DNA from: Comamonadaceae bacterium
GTDB taxonomy: Bacteria > Pseudomonadota > Gammaproteobacteria > Burkholderiales > Burkholderiaceae_C
Assembly: GCA_027486755.1 (NCBI GenBank)
Contig: JAIXOM010000015.1
Coordinates: 1-57,441 of the forward strand
Direction of reading: 5' to 3'
Length of the DNA: 57,441 nucleotides
A program made the translations under genes and the position numbers. This document shows positions 56,101 through 57,441 of this stretch, one piece after another. How positions within the stretch are numbered: position 1 is the first letter of the stretch; every line of letters starts with the position of its first letter. The notes beneath the pieces are model-generated. The model searched no databases and had not been told where the DNA came from. It saw only the letters and a program-made list of their open reading frames with translations.

Positions 56101-57441
56101 GGAGCTGGTCTACAGCGCCGCCGAGGTGGCCAAGCTGATCAATGCCAACCCCAATGTCCTGCCACCGGTCTTTGTGCAGTACATGCAAAAGCGCAATGCG
56201 GCGGTGGACATGGTCAAGGACAAGTCGCAGGTGCGCGACGTGCGGACCAACAAGCTCTACACCTATGTGGCCGACAGCGGCAAGGTGCAGTTCCCGGTCA
56301 CCGACTTCAGCGACACCAAGACCTGGAAGTTCACCGAGCAGCTCACCGGCGGCAAGGCCATGCCCGATCCGGCCAAGGTGCTGACGGGCGACATCATCAA
56401 GGCCACCGGCGAGTCGCCGATCAAGATGACCGATACCTCGGGCAAGAAGGTCGACTGGAAGCCCAAGAAGGCCAACGACACCTTCGAGAGCGACTTTGCC
56501 AACCAGGAAATCACCATCGACGGCCCCACCGAAGAAGGCGGCGGCTGGCTGCGCGAGAAGGTCATCACCACCAAGAAGACCACGGTCACTGGCCTGAAGG
56601 ATTTCTACACCTACGGTCTGCGGGCCGATGCGCCGGTGCGCGTGTCCACCCTGATCGGGGCGAGCAAGCCCACCATCAATGTGCAGACCACCGGCAAGCT
56701 GCTGCTGCGTGACAGCATCTCCATCGGTGCGGTCACCGCGCCCGAAGACCCGGATGCCGTTTTCACCCCGCTGGCCCTGTCGGCCAATGCGCTGCAGGTG
56801 GGCGGCAATGTGGTCATCAGTGGGGCCTTGCCCGACATCCAGGCCAACAGCGATGTGACCATCACGGTCAAAGACCCGGTGGGCAAGCTCAACATTCGCG
56901 CCACCGGCAATGTGGTGGTCAACCACCTGCAAGACCGCGACCACAACCCCTTGTTGGGCAACCGCGGCCTGAAGATCGGCCAGGTGATTGCGGCGACCTA
57001 TGCCGACGGTGTGGTTGCCACGGCTGGCAGCGTGACCATCCGCTCGGTCTATGGCGTGGAAGACGCGTCGGTGCTGACTTCGCGCATCGTCGGTGAATAT
57101 GTGGAGCTCGACGGCGGCGCGGGCTCGATCCGCGCCACCGTCGACAGCAATGTGCTGGGTGAGGGGGGTCTCGCGGCGCGGGCCAAGGGCAGCATCACCT
57201 TGACCGAGGTGCTGGGCGACATGGTGTTGGCCGCGCCCGAGGGCTGGGATGGCGCCTCGGTCCTCTCGACAGGCACCGACGGCAGCGGCAACGATGTTCG
57301 CTTGACGGTCCTGCGTGGTGCCATCGTCGACGGCGCGCTCGAGCGCGCCACCGCCAACGTGGGCGACAGCCTGGAGGCGCTCAAGGCCTCGGGCTTTTCC
57401 GAAAAGCAGCTGCAAGCCATCGGCATCGGCAGCAAGGCCAA
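32102..57441 (+). CDS. Giant LEPR-XLL-type repetitive surface protein (3' end beyond window)
   Basis: The frame is open from ATG 32102 to the last base, at least 8,446 residues. I checked the frame at several points along it. ATG 32102 is chosen because it overlaps the upstream stop (ATGA) and has AGGA nine bases before it; an in-frame ATG at 32096 is too close. Residues 18-38 carry a LEPR-XLL-type motif (RLEDRILLSAEPL) after a basic N-terminus, not a normal signal peptide. Then come, in order: repeats of about 290 residues with an FNTIGW core (about 670-1980), three blocks with LPYYEY and MEAWL motifs (about 2050-3160), ETQR-type beta modules (about 3210-4200), more FNTIGW units, a Gly/Ala-rich GGG-xxx-SGAGA zone (about 5230-6700), and a PPC-like domain (about 7545-7640). 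Short Trp modules are scattered through. I saw no cysteine in the stretches I translated. It is probably an exported adhesin or matrix protein. Confidence 0.93.
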   Translation, partial: MKNIKRWSPSHVRHAFRRIRSTVERLEDRILLSAEPLVQFNRVDADQPLVVENLEHSAQKRAADPLDLSTISSIATLIDLTRPQSQQSSKLNWTGSTSSLLKLNSQLQALVLDLGDGDSQMSLSNDANGMLRLSRIDGASPYEMVFAKPSSILGIRGEGGIDRLIIDNVDLGTTSLSVDVESISIPSTSTLTSQSNVLLMARDGYAGDLGQLSIGADDLELSASIDVAGTVQVVGNVVLAAQVSVELEQEVTLTGYYEVNGSTTSRVRISDGAQITAQSLALSAITESRWALAANDGLIGGRLALDLAQTTEALVEGGVDISVTPAAMDDGSEGVGLLIEAIDWTDASVVLDMADGQITGLSKDTQAGQALEGFELGWTQIDVVRKTVAGLGGQEDTANPTRISSADGLVQISAASLDGVGNEDGENAGIYGSVMSSLVGLHISNIDHDVQAFVANSSLEIGALNVYALNETSALANGKIARNKVDGSTEAWVEGAELISTGAIALIAQDLASFTATSEGFSADIPKLDTLKVGIASTTNTVDRKVSAYLLSSTVSASEMAVLASNDSTLSVSLESMAVFDSEAAEGEAQAEAPAEGEGGGSGMQMAFGGTFAWNQFNGQVLAYVEDSTLEATEGDLAVQAVNSAALEAQSKAGTAVSSGAAAGASLAFNAVGWDMGNIAAAGLNSILGTDIGATASPLLTQAYVRGSDLTVAGEMSVSAENTMGIEALISNAADVLGGGTGMSVGAAMILASNRVRSDTRAFVDGKKQLAGADQAVLDIGGGLSVSAADDASISADVAMSSNVAGGSGATVAAGGVFSLNDVRSQVAADAWSLTLTTGGDASITASATAQISATLSGEVVAAAEEAAADEAAAEPAADAGADAGTDTESGDAGGGATSVAANGLIATNRILIDADASLRDSMVTVGGSLGVEAENTATIDAENTASTESSGVAAGVVLAFNTIGWKPQNIFSAAIDTLIGSDALAQTDSAQSSAEITNTTLDVGEDLTLTAVTVPQINASIENTVQSSGGVAVGLTLASNLVSADSHVLLTPKTEAGEMELPDDTVFAIGGNVLVKASDTSGIVARIGAATGSEGKAALGAQLVRNDVRSTVNTLVDSAAIEAEGDVTLLARGSASITALLSDQELPEIKEADPADEEAAADEQALAEEAAAEEEAAVEAVAEEEASIEELAAAEEEAAAEEEAAAASMAFKGLIATNLVLSDVRATVLDSDISAGGDLTARARNAARIEAENTAKADADGAAVGVTLAFNTIGWKAQNVLFNALDALLGTSIGDEQPAQILATVSGSNLTAGGDLSVEAEAKEQITATIVNEANAAGASVAAGMVLASNLLNARARATVAPALQAEEKVSLSAGGSITVSALDEAGVAADVSMVASSGGSAAVGGLVVRNDVRSDVFAEVDRVQGEAGEDFTVLALESASIEATLSGETKSLAAAEEPAEDAAEDPAADPAADAGAEAETAAAAGSPLAVNGLIATNLVLSSAQARITHSELSVDGNLSVQADNISTVTADNSATLESDGTAVGVTLAFNTIGWKPQNLFANAIDALLGTDALGQEQPAVVSALVLATTFTVGGDVAVQAGGLDEEEDAPVGSTISATISNESTANGGSASASFVLASNKISTTSQAWVGPLTPAQAAIDGATAAADMALLVGGNMDVLATDAGTIEAEVTMAATSGGGTAVGGVVVMNDLRGVVLASVDRVDLTAAGDVTIAASEASSLSSVLSGSTESPPEDSEDPEAADAGAADAAAGGAAGGAGAASPMAINALIANNVVLGSSRALLTKSSVQADGSLTVQADNVSEITAENTATMSSGGSAVGATLAFNTMGWESQNVLFKAVDALVGSEIGDEDPLVALAKLETVELDIGGDLSVLASMEATLSATTSNEASSESAGAAASIVVTSNMVSTDAQAFILQPEDSEDYALKVVGAVTVQADDAPSIVADTVVTATSSGEAGDEEGDGDYLQVDYRSGDGETELAFGDQVMVEDGHEAGGNSGRIYRYMGAGETLDLSEVNYEISGLWYELLPPKGFVGDVLTFLDSTMPSIEREIVLTTIPMGGVESDVGFKLGAGWGELSVGDFLSGVNGDKKGGFTGTEQGVTLDTGSLLGRAGPELSLELIFPNPELPYYSYEEVLGTLTHGGQAHDWGVRAAVGWPDAKLFDLINLPALIEGRFEPLLPEFTASVFFGDLEIDSLSFLPAQFVVQLPTVRVTVLGKPVELVYSSEIVIDTPDFLQEFVDEELEPLVVEIPMMDLDALMKVQGLEDRAEDYWDDALVIDVSNPELPYFEEEFIFTTVEMGGQEWDVGLKVGAGWQDTTLLDMLTGEAKPAGISALETGIKIQAGATEILGYNVQGPELNLELILPNPELPYYEYRYALGQVPLIPPLADEAGTTDAAAAVDEAAEPVMIDWGLELAVGWEDTLLLDLIDMEAWLQGDFDVQMPELDLRLYVDLPEDGSTIAPFLPEEFEVALPSFKLTLLGTEMALGFGTSFTFKTPDAYAAYIDASLPKGKASLPGLDLDVGLDALLNGTEVSLADMKFVPTGEELVVDVTDVDSVYEALLEVIQIIPGNYALAEPKIQGLVFGIPIEFDVPIDNFSTEWLGFTLTEFSLQDVLPESVYSLIEPFVDTESETVEFELPTVDLGVVGPAIGDLPYFEESVSIDLGSEDEPLEFGIKVGAGWKDTTLADMLLSEPVEAGIVPLDLGVRFQSPGIAITVPMLDIGPYTLQGPALDIELILPEVDLPYLEYQQSLGKLNVQAQDVGETLPVTEVNWGLELALGWQDMQLTDLVDMEAWLEGDFSVDMPEMDLRLYVDLPEGDDLPEIKAFLPKYFDIALPSFKATILGKELAIGFGTTVRIETPEEYADYIDDKLAPVQARLPGIDLDAAIDLLLAGDELDAQALRGLIATPSDEAIEVDLTDLDSVNDAFETLIQVIPERYRIADPSFSGKIFGVTVDADIPLSELAPELVEFSLSEILPESVYQLMEPFIRPMGSDEDPVLITLPELELPDIGPSVPFVEQFVDLLKTLPSEVRLFNPTVSAALLGISIEQTLPLTEVAQLIADELGIELFAFEVNEDYPSESYIEFSILEVMDQLPETLQDILSYLIDDEEPEEGEEPKEPMELRAIELDLGDFTPKGMQQYVPYVKLGTALLNKLGLKLPFLNLDPQSSDPVAEAETGDAGSDETPPETETEVVGVVTLTWTTAEEALAPATAVNEVQTLALDIDTSLGLGSDRSFKLALGKSKVTDAIAVLPLGSTAAAEQQQITVLQSDVNKRFALKIGDWKSSDIIYSGNPEFDAKKIGDELAKHPSIVSAKVRYGTDAQSRRTFTIDYVTEAAASPNLAQLEVLAGATNPGKLAFASSTLRDGSRAHTAANQAALIQAALDKTLGSGLITVSTGTEGGYRLTMGGRYANTNLDQLQVRDATAGVKASTATQTEGKAATGPSYLIDLQAQADQELFDLRLTIAGVEYTVDDVAVGVTASQLAAKLASALDDAGKTLLENGIKKPTVKLGSESGQWLVAFAAGTAEVEIQTTLKKPPVEEAGPDAGTDIGTDTGTDAGADAGTDTGTDTGTDTGTDAETPTEPELDWVDATQLVARVEGVSELQVLDLNVAPGTLGADSVFSLALGKTKVTDPIALLSLGEKTNEQQVLKIINTQANVNKRFVLKLGDKTSAPLNFANSPLKDAETIRAAVAGLLGVSAPKTGGPVTVKWDTSNNVSTFTISFSGSLAARDIAQITAERVPVVSASLAPNTLAFNTQTLTEGNAGYTREDQAALVQAALDTTFGEGQITVSVAEDGSYLLAMGGRYANANVEQMRVITDAAAAAFAQATVSTLREGSTVAVNQGYSVTFKKEFGEQRFQLYVSGNKVLPPTPFYFNWAENPTNTIRDLKAEYVRVLNSPQANIQALIGAGKVVTADDIKVTRDTSYKGTGNRYQVELVGQLAGKSVPELRMTSEKLSYSFTPTQAGSSRTDETQRIDIAHRGSGTFTLSLAHEGQTYTTDALELGASEQLVQAALNRALGAVGSVTVTAPAEGSYLVNFGGALSGKNLAALTAVTTTDPARFIQTLQQGQRGVGATYSIDLQAPDGTTDFNAQVELNGVVYTAESLAVGLTAAQLRTQLLGAQSEEGERLDASGLTLTVKAGEEAGQWTVSFGMTSEGLTASGLRTALIAPDEEAPAVPEIDVPAEPVKGAMAVGGLVVRNDVRAVAQAYIRFAQLTAGSVSVAVAEAASIEASLEAVAEASGGTGKGLAVGGAIATNLILNQSAAFISDSSVTTEEDGVSVEGSNTASISATNNSAISSDGTSVGVTLAFNTIGWQAQNVLFAAIDALVGSEIGDQEKSLVKAYLHNTDIDSAGAVSVNASNEAEIFAQIRNEVASALPEPDPAAGATGVGTGAAAGPQKSVSAGFVLASNMVSSGALATITHDELLTLRDLTVGAGGLSVESVDDARIVSKVDLSVISGNESELTMAVRSFVNLFGVTYTDMSGTQRVIMGDRVRVGGPTYTTFDRPETVTAGDRIELKSSLGGGQAGDLYEYIGEEDLEAPRLDKTDYSDTELWRQIQGSADTTYVFKGSSSIFDLGSEDFNDSSRWLAIDLDGLVDTAAAAIEAAATLKGSVSGSDTGASAFGGLVVRNDVRSDVDSLVDGFAMEVTGDVSITATESAIILAQDNSTVEAKTTGVNVVVATNTILGGANAVMRNSTLVTLAEEVAEEAPAEEAPTEEASAEDGAALAAADQAAATDESAAEGEEEAAEPMTGSVTVKAESLAFILAEVDSSVKASTSVGVVMAFNTIGYTPQNVLYNIVDGVLGTSLAGQNKLSTTARIESTPLELAGGLNVAAESDGQIQAIIVNSALALDVSTKADSKAITVAPVIAMNKIAANTDATVDKTATVEADGDVSIQALGNTRIESEVAASAIGISASTSGASKSVSVGVSLSRNDVQNDVNAFVRGASLATPTALTSANGNVLIETERGSAIVANGRATAVAISASLSSGATAVSGAGTLALNRITGSSQAYAQWADIVTGAPADDQAPVEEGADAGTDTAADATADAGADASAEEGADALSPDEELVDAPSTGNVEIKVSDDAHISAYLRSVAASVSFGMSGSSKAAAVGLSVARNLIGMAPTNVSYDYKATAYDKDNKLTELVKGKRVLLDSALMGNDIYEYVGDKYTDEDGIDLVNQNYSDESQWRLVSYSALVVNTRAQLVHSSAEASGDLNIEAVSSASIEATVLAAAAAVGASASSSAYSLSAAGAYAENRINASLQAGVLGNPADPLTLEAESITVRAENLATIDAITGAAALSASLSGAGTAASVAIGLSLAFNSIDADTLADVVGADLVARSGSVELRAISAGVDRKELDYDAMKQAGLTADALNALANAGKKTSYSSDEDQSWDYLALDGVVELREIETGSVLGITTSRMPRVRVEVLGADRQPTGDYIIYELDNEKLLYENLGKLVNLRTLYNFTQEQIEDSGDWSVVSTDAQTVKTGYTVRVADGHMAGGEVGRVYVFGGVEEDYTTEDGERIEGKTWRMVYKGDVVLVASNHMEESTLGPPKESGLAGKLFRYQGASQRIDLSTVELEDAPDWQALSVEEEVELWKEDYSNANRWRLASDFANPELQPKLVEALQEAGVELPTLDEVHAAYMYRSTEGLSWDYTVGDGVQTLLKGDRVAIILGEDAGKVYEYKGELPLDDLTLDEEAIAEGGADAASDEALDGLEFDLSKEDFENTDRWEEVKVNAYRLSKGDTVRVARGHEGGGEEDRIYRYVGVNNLLFLADEDYSDESRWQMMPVEVTVSVVEEGKRWKLVDAAGKSYTLTFNEAPAGSSAASTAVVARNSINAVSVAASAAIGISGGGTGLAFSGAGAVALNTISGSTDALLRAGSASAQEGDVVLQASSDKSISATIAALSVAIAGGSGNGLGASIGIAVARNLIGQEGFGRVGEDSIATVRALVIDSDITTGGVLDLRADARQVINSLVVSGSAAVGIGGGNGLAASGSGVWAENQIGTRVHAGVSTATELGERPSDIEAGEVLVQATDRSSIRSFAGAASLAAAFGGSVGAALSIGVSLARNIIDGSVVASLDGATLSSGGTVLVQALSDADIQVFGLAASVALAIGGSAGVGISGAGASALNVILGDTLARVHDSAITAADDVTVDAKANNRIKATIISASIGVGAGGGAGFGASIGISLARNYVGYDPTGYTGPVSYVSGTDKPNRISNGQIVRLGAASGARANEVYKYIGDDDLEGKDDDDGNPIDLILSQDFSDTAKWEQLTNPAANRIEAFITESSVGKTADVFDSTLDLTVSALSQQTIHSTVFAGSVAASGGGAAAVAISGAGGSAVNRIGSTTRAYVANTTDRGIKVDGDIDIIALDSASISSSVFAVSVAASFGASGVSVAVSVSLSDNSILSTVEAFTDRALLFSTEGSITLDARESASIDAASTAVAVALSVSVGAAVAGGGANAYNTIDTTTRAWSGRSTSTPVTNSITGLSELYALEDITVNALSASKANAVVTAAAASFGVVAAAAAGTQTRNTLSPVVDAFIAATEVKSPGTVLISARADQDANARSNALAISGGLSVSVGVSSVTTVDSSAINAAVGDLSQVQAGVLRVSAKAYDRIYQKSSASSGGLIAGAGALSNLSIVGSTVAGIGKNATVEAGLVDLIAHRDQDFDSQAFNLAVGLFAGSGALVTNLVAGTADVKIGQGAQVDAESILIYASNQAVKNKYSALENSLESFSVSGASISAIASTTNVGRASSRFGSVVDIADDAALTVDSAGTGVFRVETLSSVKLIDKVRVDGISGLGFTVALATQSTDSVSTIRVGKGASLRNLSGDLMMATRTDADVLAAANTFSLAAFGASNATALVTLNANNDIVLTDAELVGRDVKVMAGQSRDRVPNILLGKARADMVMIALNGVTAPVRSVNLYEQNRVVLDGASEVRAIGSVDLLAEKGLGRAKLDGSVVNISPGALANGLFPKGDENLTGSNEVRVSNAARIEAGMNYKTVLSIQPYTVSGKPNLAGHSEAGSAQSARLSAIKRAGAAGVDLSKAEKEALGLDELQSYQYVALEMQQVAVSISAGTIVELVGQDYGKGVSGAAYQLAPGSIADLNLVLDQEDYTNASRWTRIEADHRLATSGSYFVGKSQLVRSSDGRWFRRTGDAVTVDASTESFNSSGWQAIQVQTSDRGKILARELSDDFYVVKPKAMALPTLVYANVANQLFEDRAKIVGWMSSHAGNAEAIARYQALLEKIDAQLEKMGLASKNSGVVVPRSQFDQIFLRLPKVEASAGLINILSDSTSAASIRLAQTSGRLLAHADANITIKNETPFGLEINNVGILKASRVDTLNGAQVTLSAGATYLNKIALNEPGPGGQSVINITQDAFPKEAYGVNGSLGALNAPSGPQDLYVRGKISNADGTLNLTNREGSIHVTGEIRAGAVNINAAGDFNLSTEDWFHTGADPRQYLDFNKVFGRTVYREDGTAGTSLFGTADPRVQALLAAATGGAIPQTKEEEGNSTRANADLLTSNVAISAALQNKFDQDFFKLTTAGAGRVTVALDTGLTASNTSNFYELSLLDSTGKVLNTVQTGRNNSYSFNVGAAGDYYVRVSAVRTYPATTPSNPATTPGYTYTISDGKKTIKPGDTVLVNDKVYVYDDNGKGNPVGGKERELDLTKTDQYADKDYWWQVQYNHRPNTYKITAVFTPPQAEPIKTIFAMGAIDINARYLNIDGTIQSGVDNITLNIAQDFAPSRSTNFTDALGKTIKGLDYGPAGFATVDGFFDANSGTIVLEDIKPTAGVINLTGTIISTGNGALKVASGYASININNQSRYALAAGLIDASENRVGKITVTDSTTLKREVYTFKDGGYTQQQFQGTLVPPGIPGGVSSIRYDDRGLTGGRVADIAGSLIYQPEAGRYYVWTEGQAKTSTTLDIYEQRSFNLLGWDWDFLVPDTAAKLSDTRFTDGAPLLESELVYSAAEVAKLINANPNVLPPVFVQYMQKRNAAVDMVKDKSQVRDVRTNKLYTYVADSGKVQFPVTDFSDTKTWKFTEQLTGGKAMPDPAKVLTGDIIKATGESPIKMTDTSGKKVDWKPKKANDTFESDFANQEITIDGPTEEGGGWLREKVITTKKTTVTGLKDFYTYGLRADAPVRVSTLIGASKPTINVQTTGKLLLRDSISIGAVTAPEDPDAVFTPLALSANALQVGGNVVISGALPDIQANSDVTITVKDPVGKLNIRATGNVVVNHLQDRDHNPLLGNRGLKIGQVIAATYADGVVATAGSVTIRSVYGVEDASVLTSRIVGEYVELDGGAGSIRATVDSNVLGEGGLAARAKGSITLTEVLGDMVLAAPEGWDGASVLSTGTDGSGNDVRLTVLRGAIVDGALERATANVGDSLEALKASGFSEKQLQAIGIGSKA
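32153..32215 (+). other. LEPR-XLL-type N-terminal motif of the giant protein
   Basis: Residues 18-38 read as a basic Arg-rich stretch followed by VERLEDRILLSAEPL. This matches the LEPR-XLL signature (LEPRxLLSADP) found at the start of many very large repetitive proteins; Asp replaces the Pro of LEPR. In that family the motif is thought to be a sorting or export signal, but this has not been shown. There is no hydrophobic core, so a classical Sec signal peptide is unlikely. Confidence 0.8.
34080..37900 (+). repeat. Tandem repeats of about 290 residues with FNTIGW core
   Basis: Units carry GVTLAFNTIGWKPQN, then LFxAIDALLGTD, AxAGxVLASNLV, AVGGLVVRNDVRS, an acidic Ala/Glu/Asp linker, and a NGLIATNxVL restart. 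The cores lie near 34105 (diverged), 34981, 35911, 36751 and 37634, that is 840-930 bp apart. Two more copies recur at 45101 and 46531. The DNA TTCAACACCATAGGCTGG, with the rare codon ATA, is nearly identical in several copies, which points to recent duplication. Confidence 0.85.
38240..41600 (+). repeat. Three long blocks with LPYYEY, LELAVGW and MEAWL motifs
   Basis: NPELPYY(S/E)Y or LPYLEY occurs near 38531, 39257 and 40381. LPYFEE occurs near 39007 and 40115. WGLELAVGWEDTLLLDLIDM and its near copy WGLELALGWQDMQLTDLVDM lie about 1.09 kb apart (39390 and 40475), each followed by a MEAWL element and DLRLYVDLPE. The first block is diverged. The segment is acidic and Leu-rich, unlike the Ala/Gly/Ser-rich repeats on both sides, so it looks like a distinct folded insert. 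I do not know the domain. Confidence 0.75.
41740..44700 (+). repeat. ETQR/NEVQ-type beta modules with GTD-rich linker
   Basis: Modules read NEVQ or ETQR, then FTLSLAHEGQTYTTDALEL, a helix with AALNRALG, and GSYLVNFGGALSGKNL. This pattern is widespread in giant surface proteins of many phyla. Related half-modules share GSYLLAMGGRYANAN or GGYRLTMGGRYANTN. In the middle, 42796-42920 encodes a low-complexity linker of TGTD and AGTD units. The block separates two groups of FNTIGW repeats. Confidence 0.75.
49650..52250 (+). repeat. Gly/Ala-rich beta repeats with GGG...SGAGA...N(T/R)I pattern
   Basis: Repeats of about 65-130 residues share a glycine-rich core: GGGTGLAFSGAGAVALNTI (about 49740), GGGNGLAASGSGVWAENQI (50145), GGSAGVGISGAGASALNVI (50530), GGGAGFGASIGISLARNYV (50715) and GGGAAAVAISGAGGSAVNRI (51165). 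Weaker copies follow to 52250. Each is followed by a Val/Asp/Ser-rich strand region with D-(I/V)-x-V-x-A steps. A stacked beta-helix is likely; this is inference from pattern. Confidence 0.75.
54730..55030 (+). other. PPC-like beta-sandwich domain in the giant protein
   Basis: The stretch contains ANADLLTSNVAISAALQNKF, DQDFFKLTTAGAGRVTVALD, a FYELSLLDSTGKVL strand and SYSFNVGAAGDYYVRVSA. This is the usual pattern of bacterial pre-peptidase C-terminal (PPC) domains: entry Asn/Ala, DxDxF, TVxL, and a final GxYYVRVS. Such domains are common in secreted proteases and adhesins, often as Ca- or polymer-binding accessories. Confidence 0.75.

Larger units (their letters stand above)
38060..56345 (+). 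repeat. Scattered Trp/Tyr modules of about 50-70 residues
   Basis: The pattern GDxVxV...GxxYxYxG...DYSDxxxW occurs at about 38060-38240, 45640-45870, 47565-47765, 48630-48960, 49140-49395, 49410-49560, 50830-51010, 53420-53740, 55080-55260 and 56230-56345. Examples are GRIYRYVGV followed by DEDYSDESRWQ, and LYEYIGEEDLE followed by DYSDTELWRQ. The spacing of Gly-Asp, Tyr and final Trp is reminiscent of small carbohydrate-binding modules of the CBM5/12 kind, but I cannot confirm the fold. Confidence 0.7.

Noticed and set aside
52061..57415. Long minus-strand frames of 833 and 922 codons
   Set aside because: Same reason: no domain, no ribosome site context, and opposite a plus frame with recognisable PPC-like and Trp modules.

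Overview
The window reads as a chromosomal segment of a GC-rich, polarly flagellated Gram-negative bacterium. It is most likely a betaproteobacterium of the order Burkholderiales, judged from flagellar gene content and order, residue usage, and the REP-like GTGGGAGC intergenic repeats. This placement is inference; there is no rRNA gene here to test it. No tRNA, rRNA, CRISPR array or insertion sequence was seen.

Region 1 (about 1-8.5 kb, minus strand) is one half of a flagellar locus. Read right to left it is flhA-flhF-flhG-fliA, then fliS, then motA-motB. A near-consensus sigma-54 promoter (8498-8512) precedes flhA, and a near-consensus sigma-28 (FliA) promoter (2817-2843) precedes fliS. The promoters fit a cascade in which the flhA operon makes FliA and FliA then drives fliS. 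Region 2 (8.6-18.5 kb, plus strand) diverges from it: fliK-fliL-fliM-fliN-fliO-fliP-fliQ-fliR-flhB (hook-length control, switch and export gate). It continues into three unrecognised genes. The first is translationally coupled to flhB, the second has a strict 27-residue repeat, and the third is a single-span membrane coiled-coil protein. FlhB has NPEH in place of the usual NPTH autocleavage motif.

Region 3 (18.55-18.84 kb) is a gene-free stretch packed with inverted repeats. Region 4 (18.8-21.6 kb, minus strand) encodes an OmpR-type response regulator and a membrane sensor kinase of the 7TMR-DISM type. These diverge from region 5.

Region 5 (21.6 kb to the end, plus strand) is the most unusual part. 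It is a tight operon in which most genes overlap by ATGA: sapC, a TolC-like outer-membrane channel, a periplasmic adaptor (HlyD/MFP), a GAF-membrane-HlyD protein, an M50 zinc-peptidase/HlyD fusion, a C-terminally shortened SecA-like ATPase and an unrecognised protein. Last comes an enormous gene that starts at 32102 and is still open at the last base, giving at least 8,446 codons. The giant protein begins with a LEPR-XLL-type motif (RLEDRILLSAEPL) and is built of many kinds of internal repeat, as expected of a surface adhesin or matrix protein. No ABC-transporter ATPase is present. I infer a dedicated export system for the giant protein that uses TolC/HlyD-type conduit parts with a SecA-like motor and a membrane metalloprotease instead of the ABC ATPase of type I secretion. 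The neighbouring two-component system may control it.
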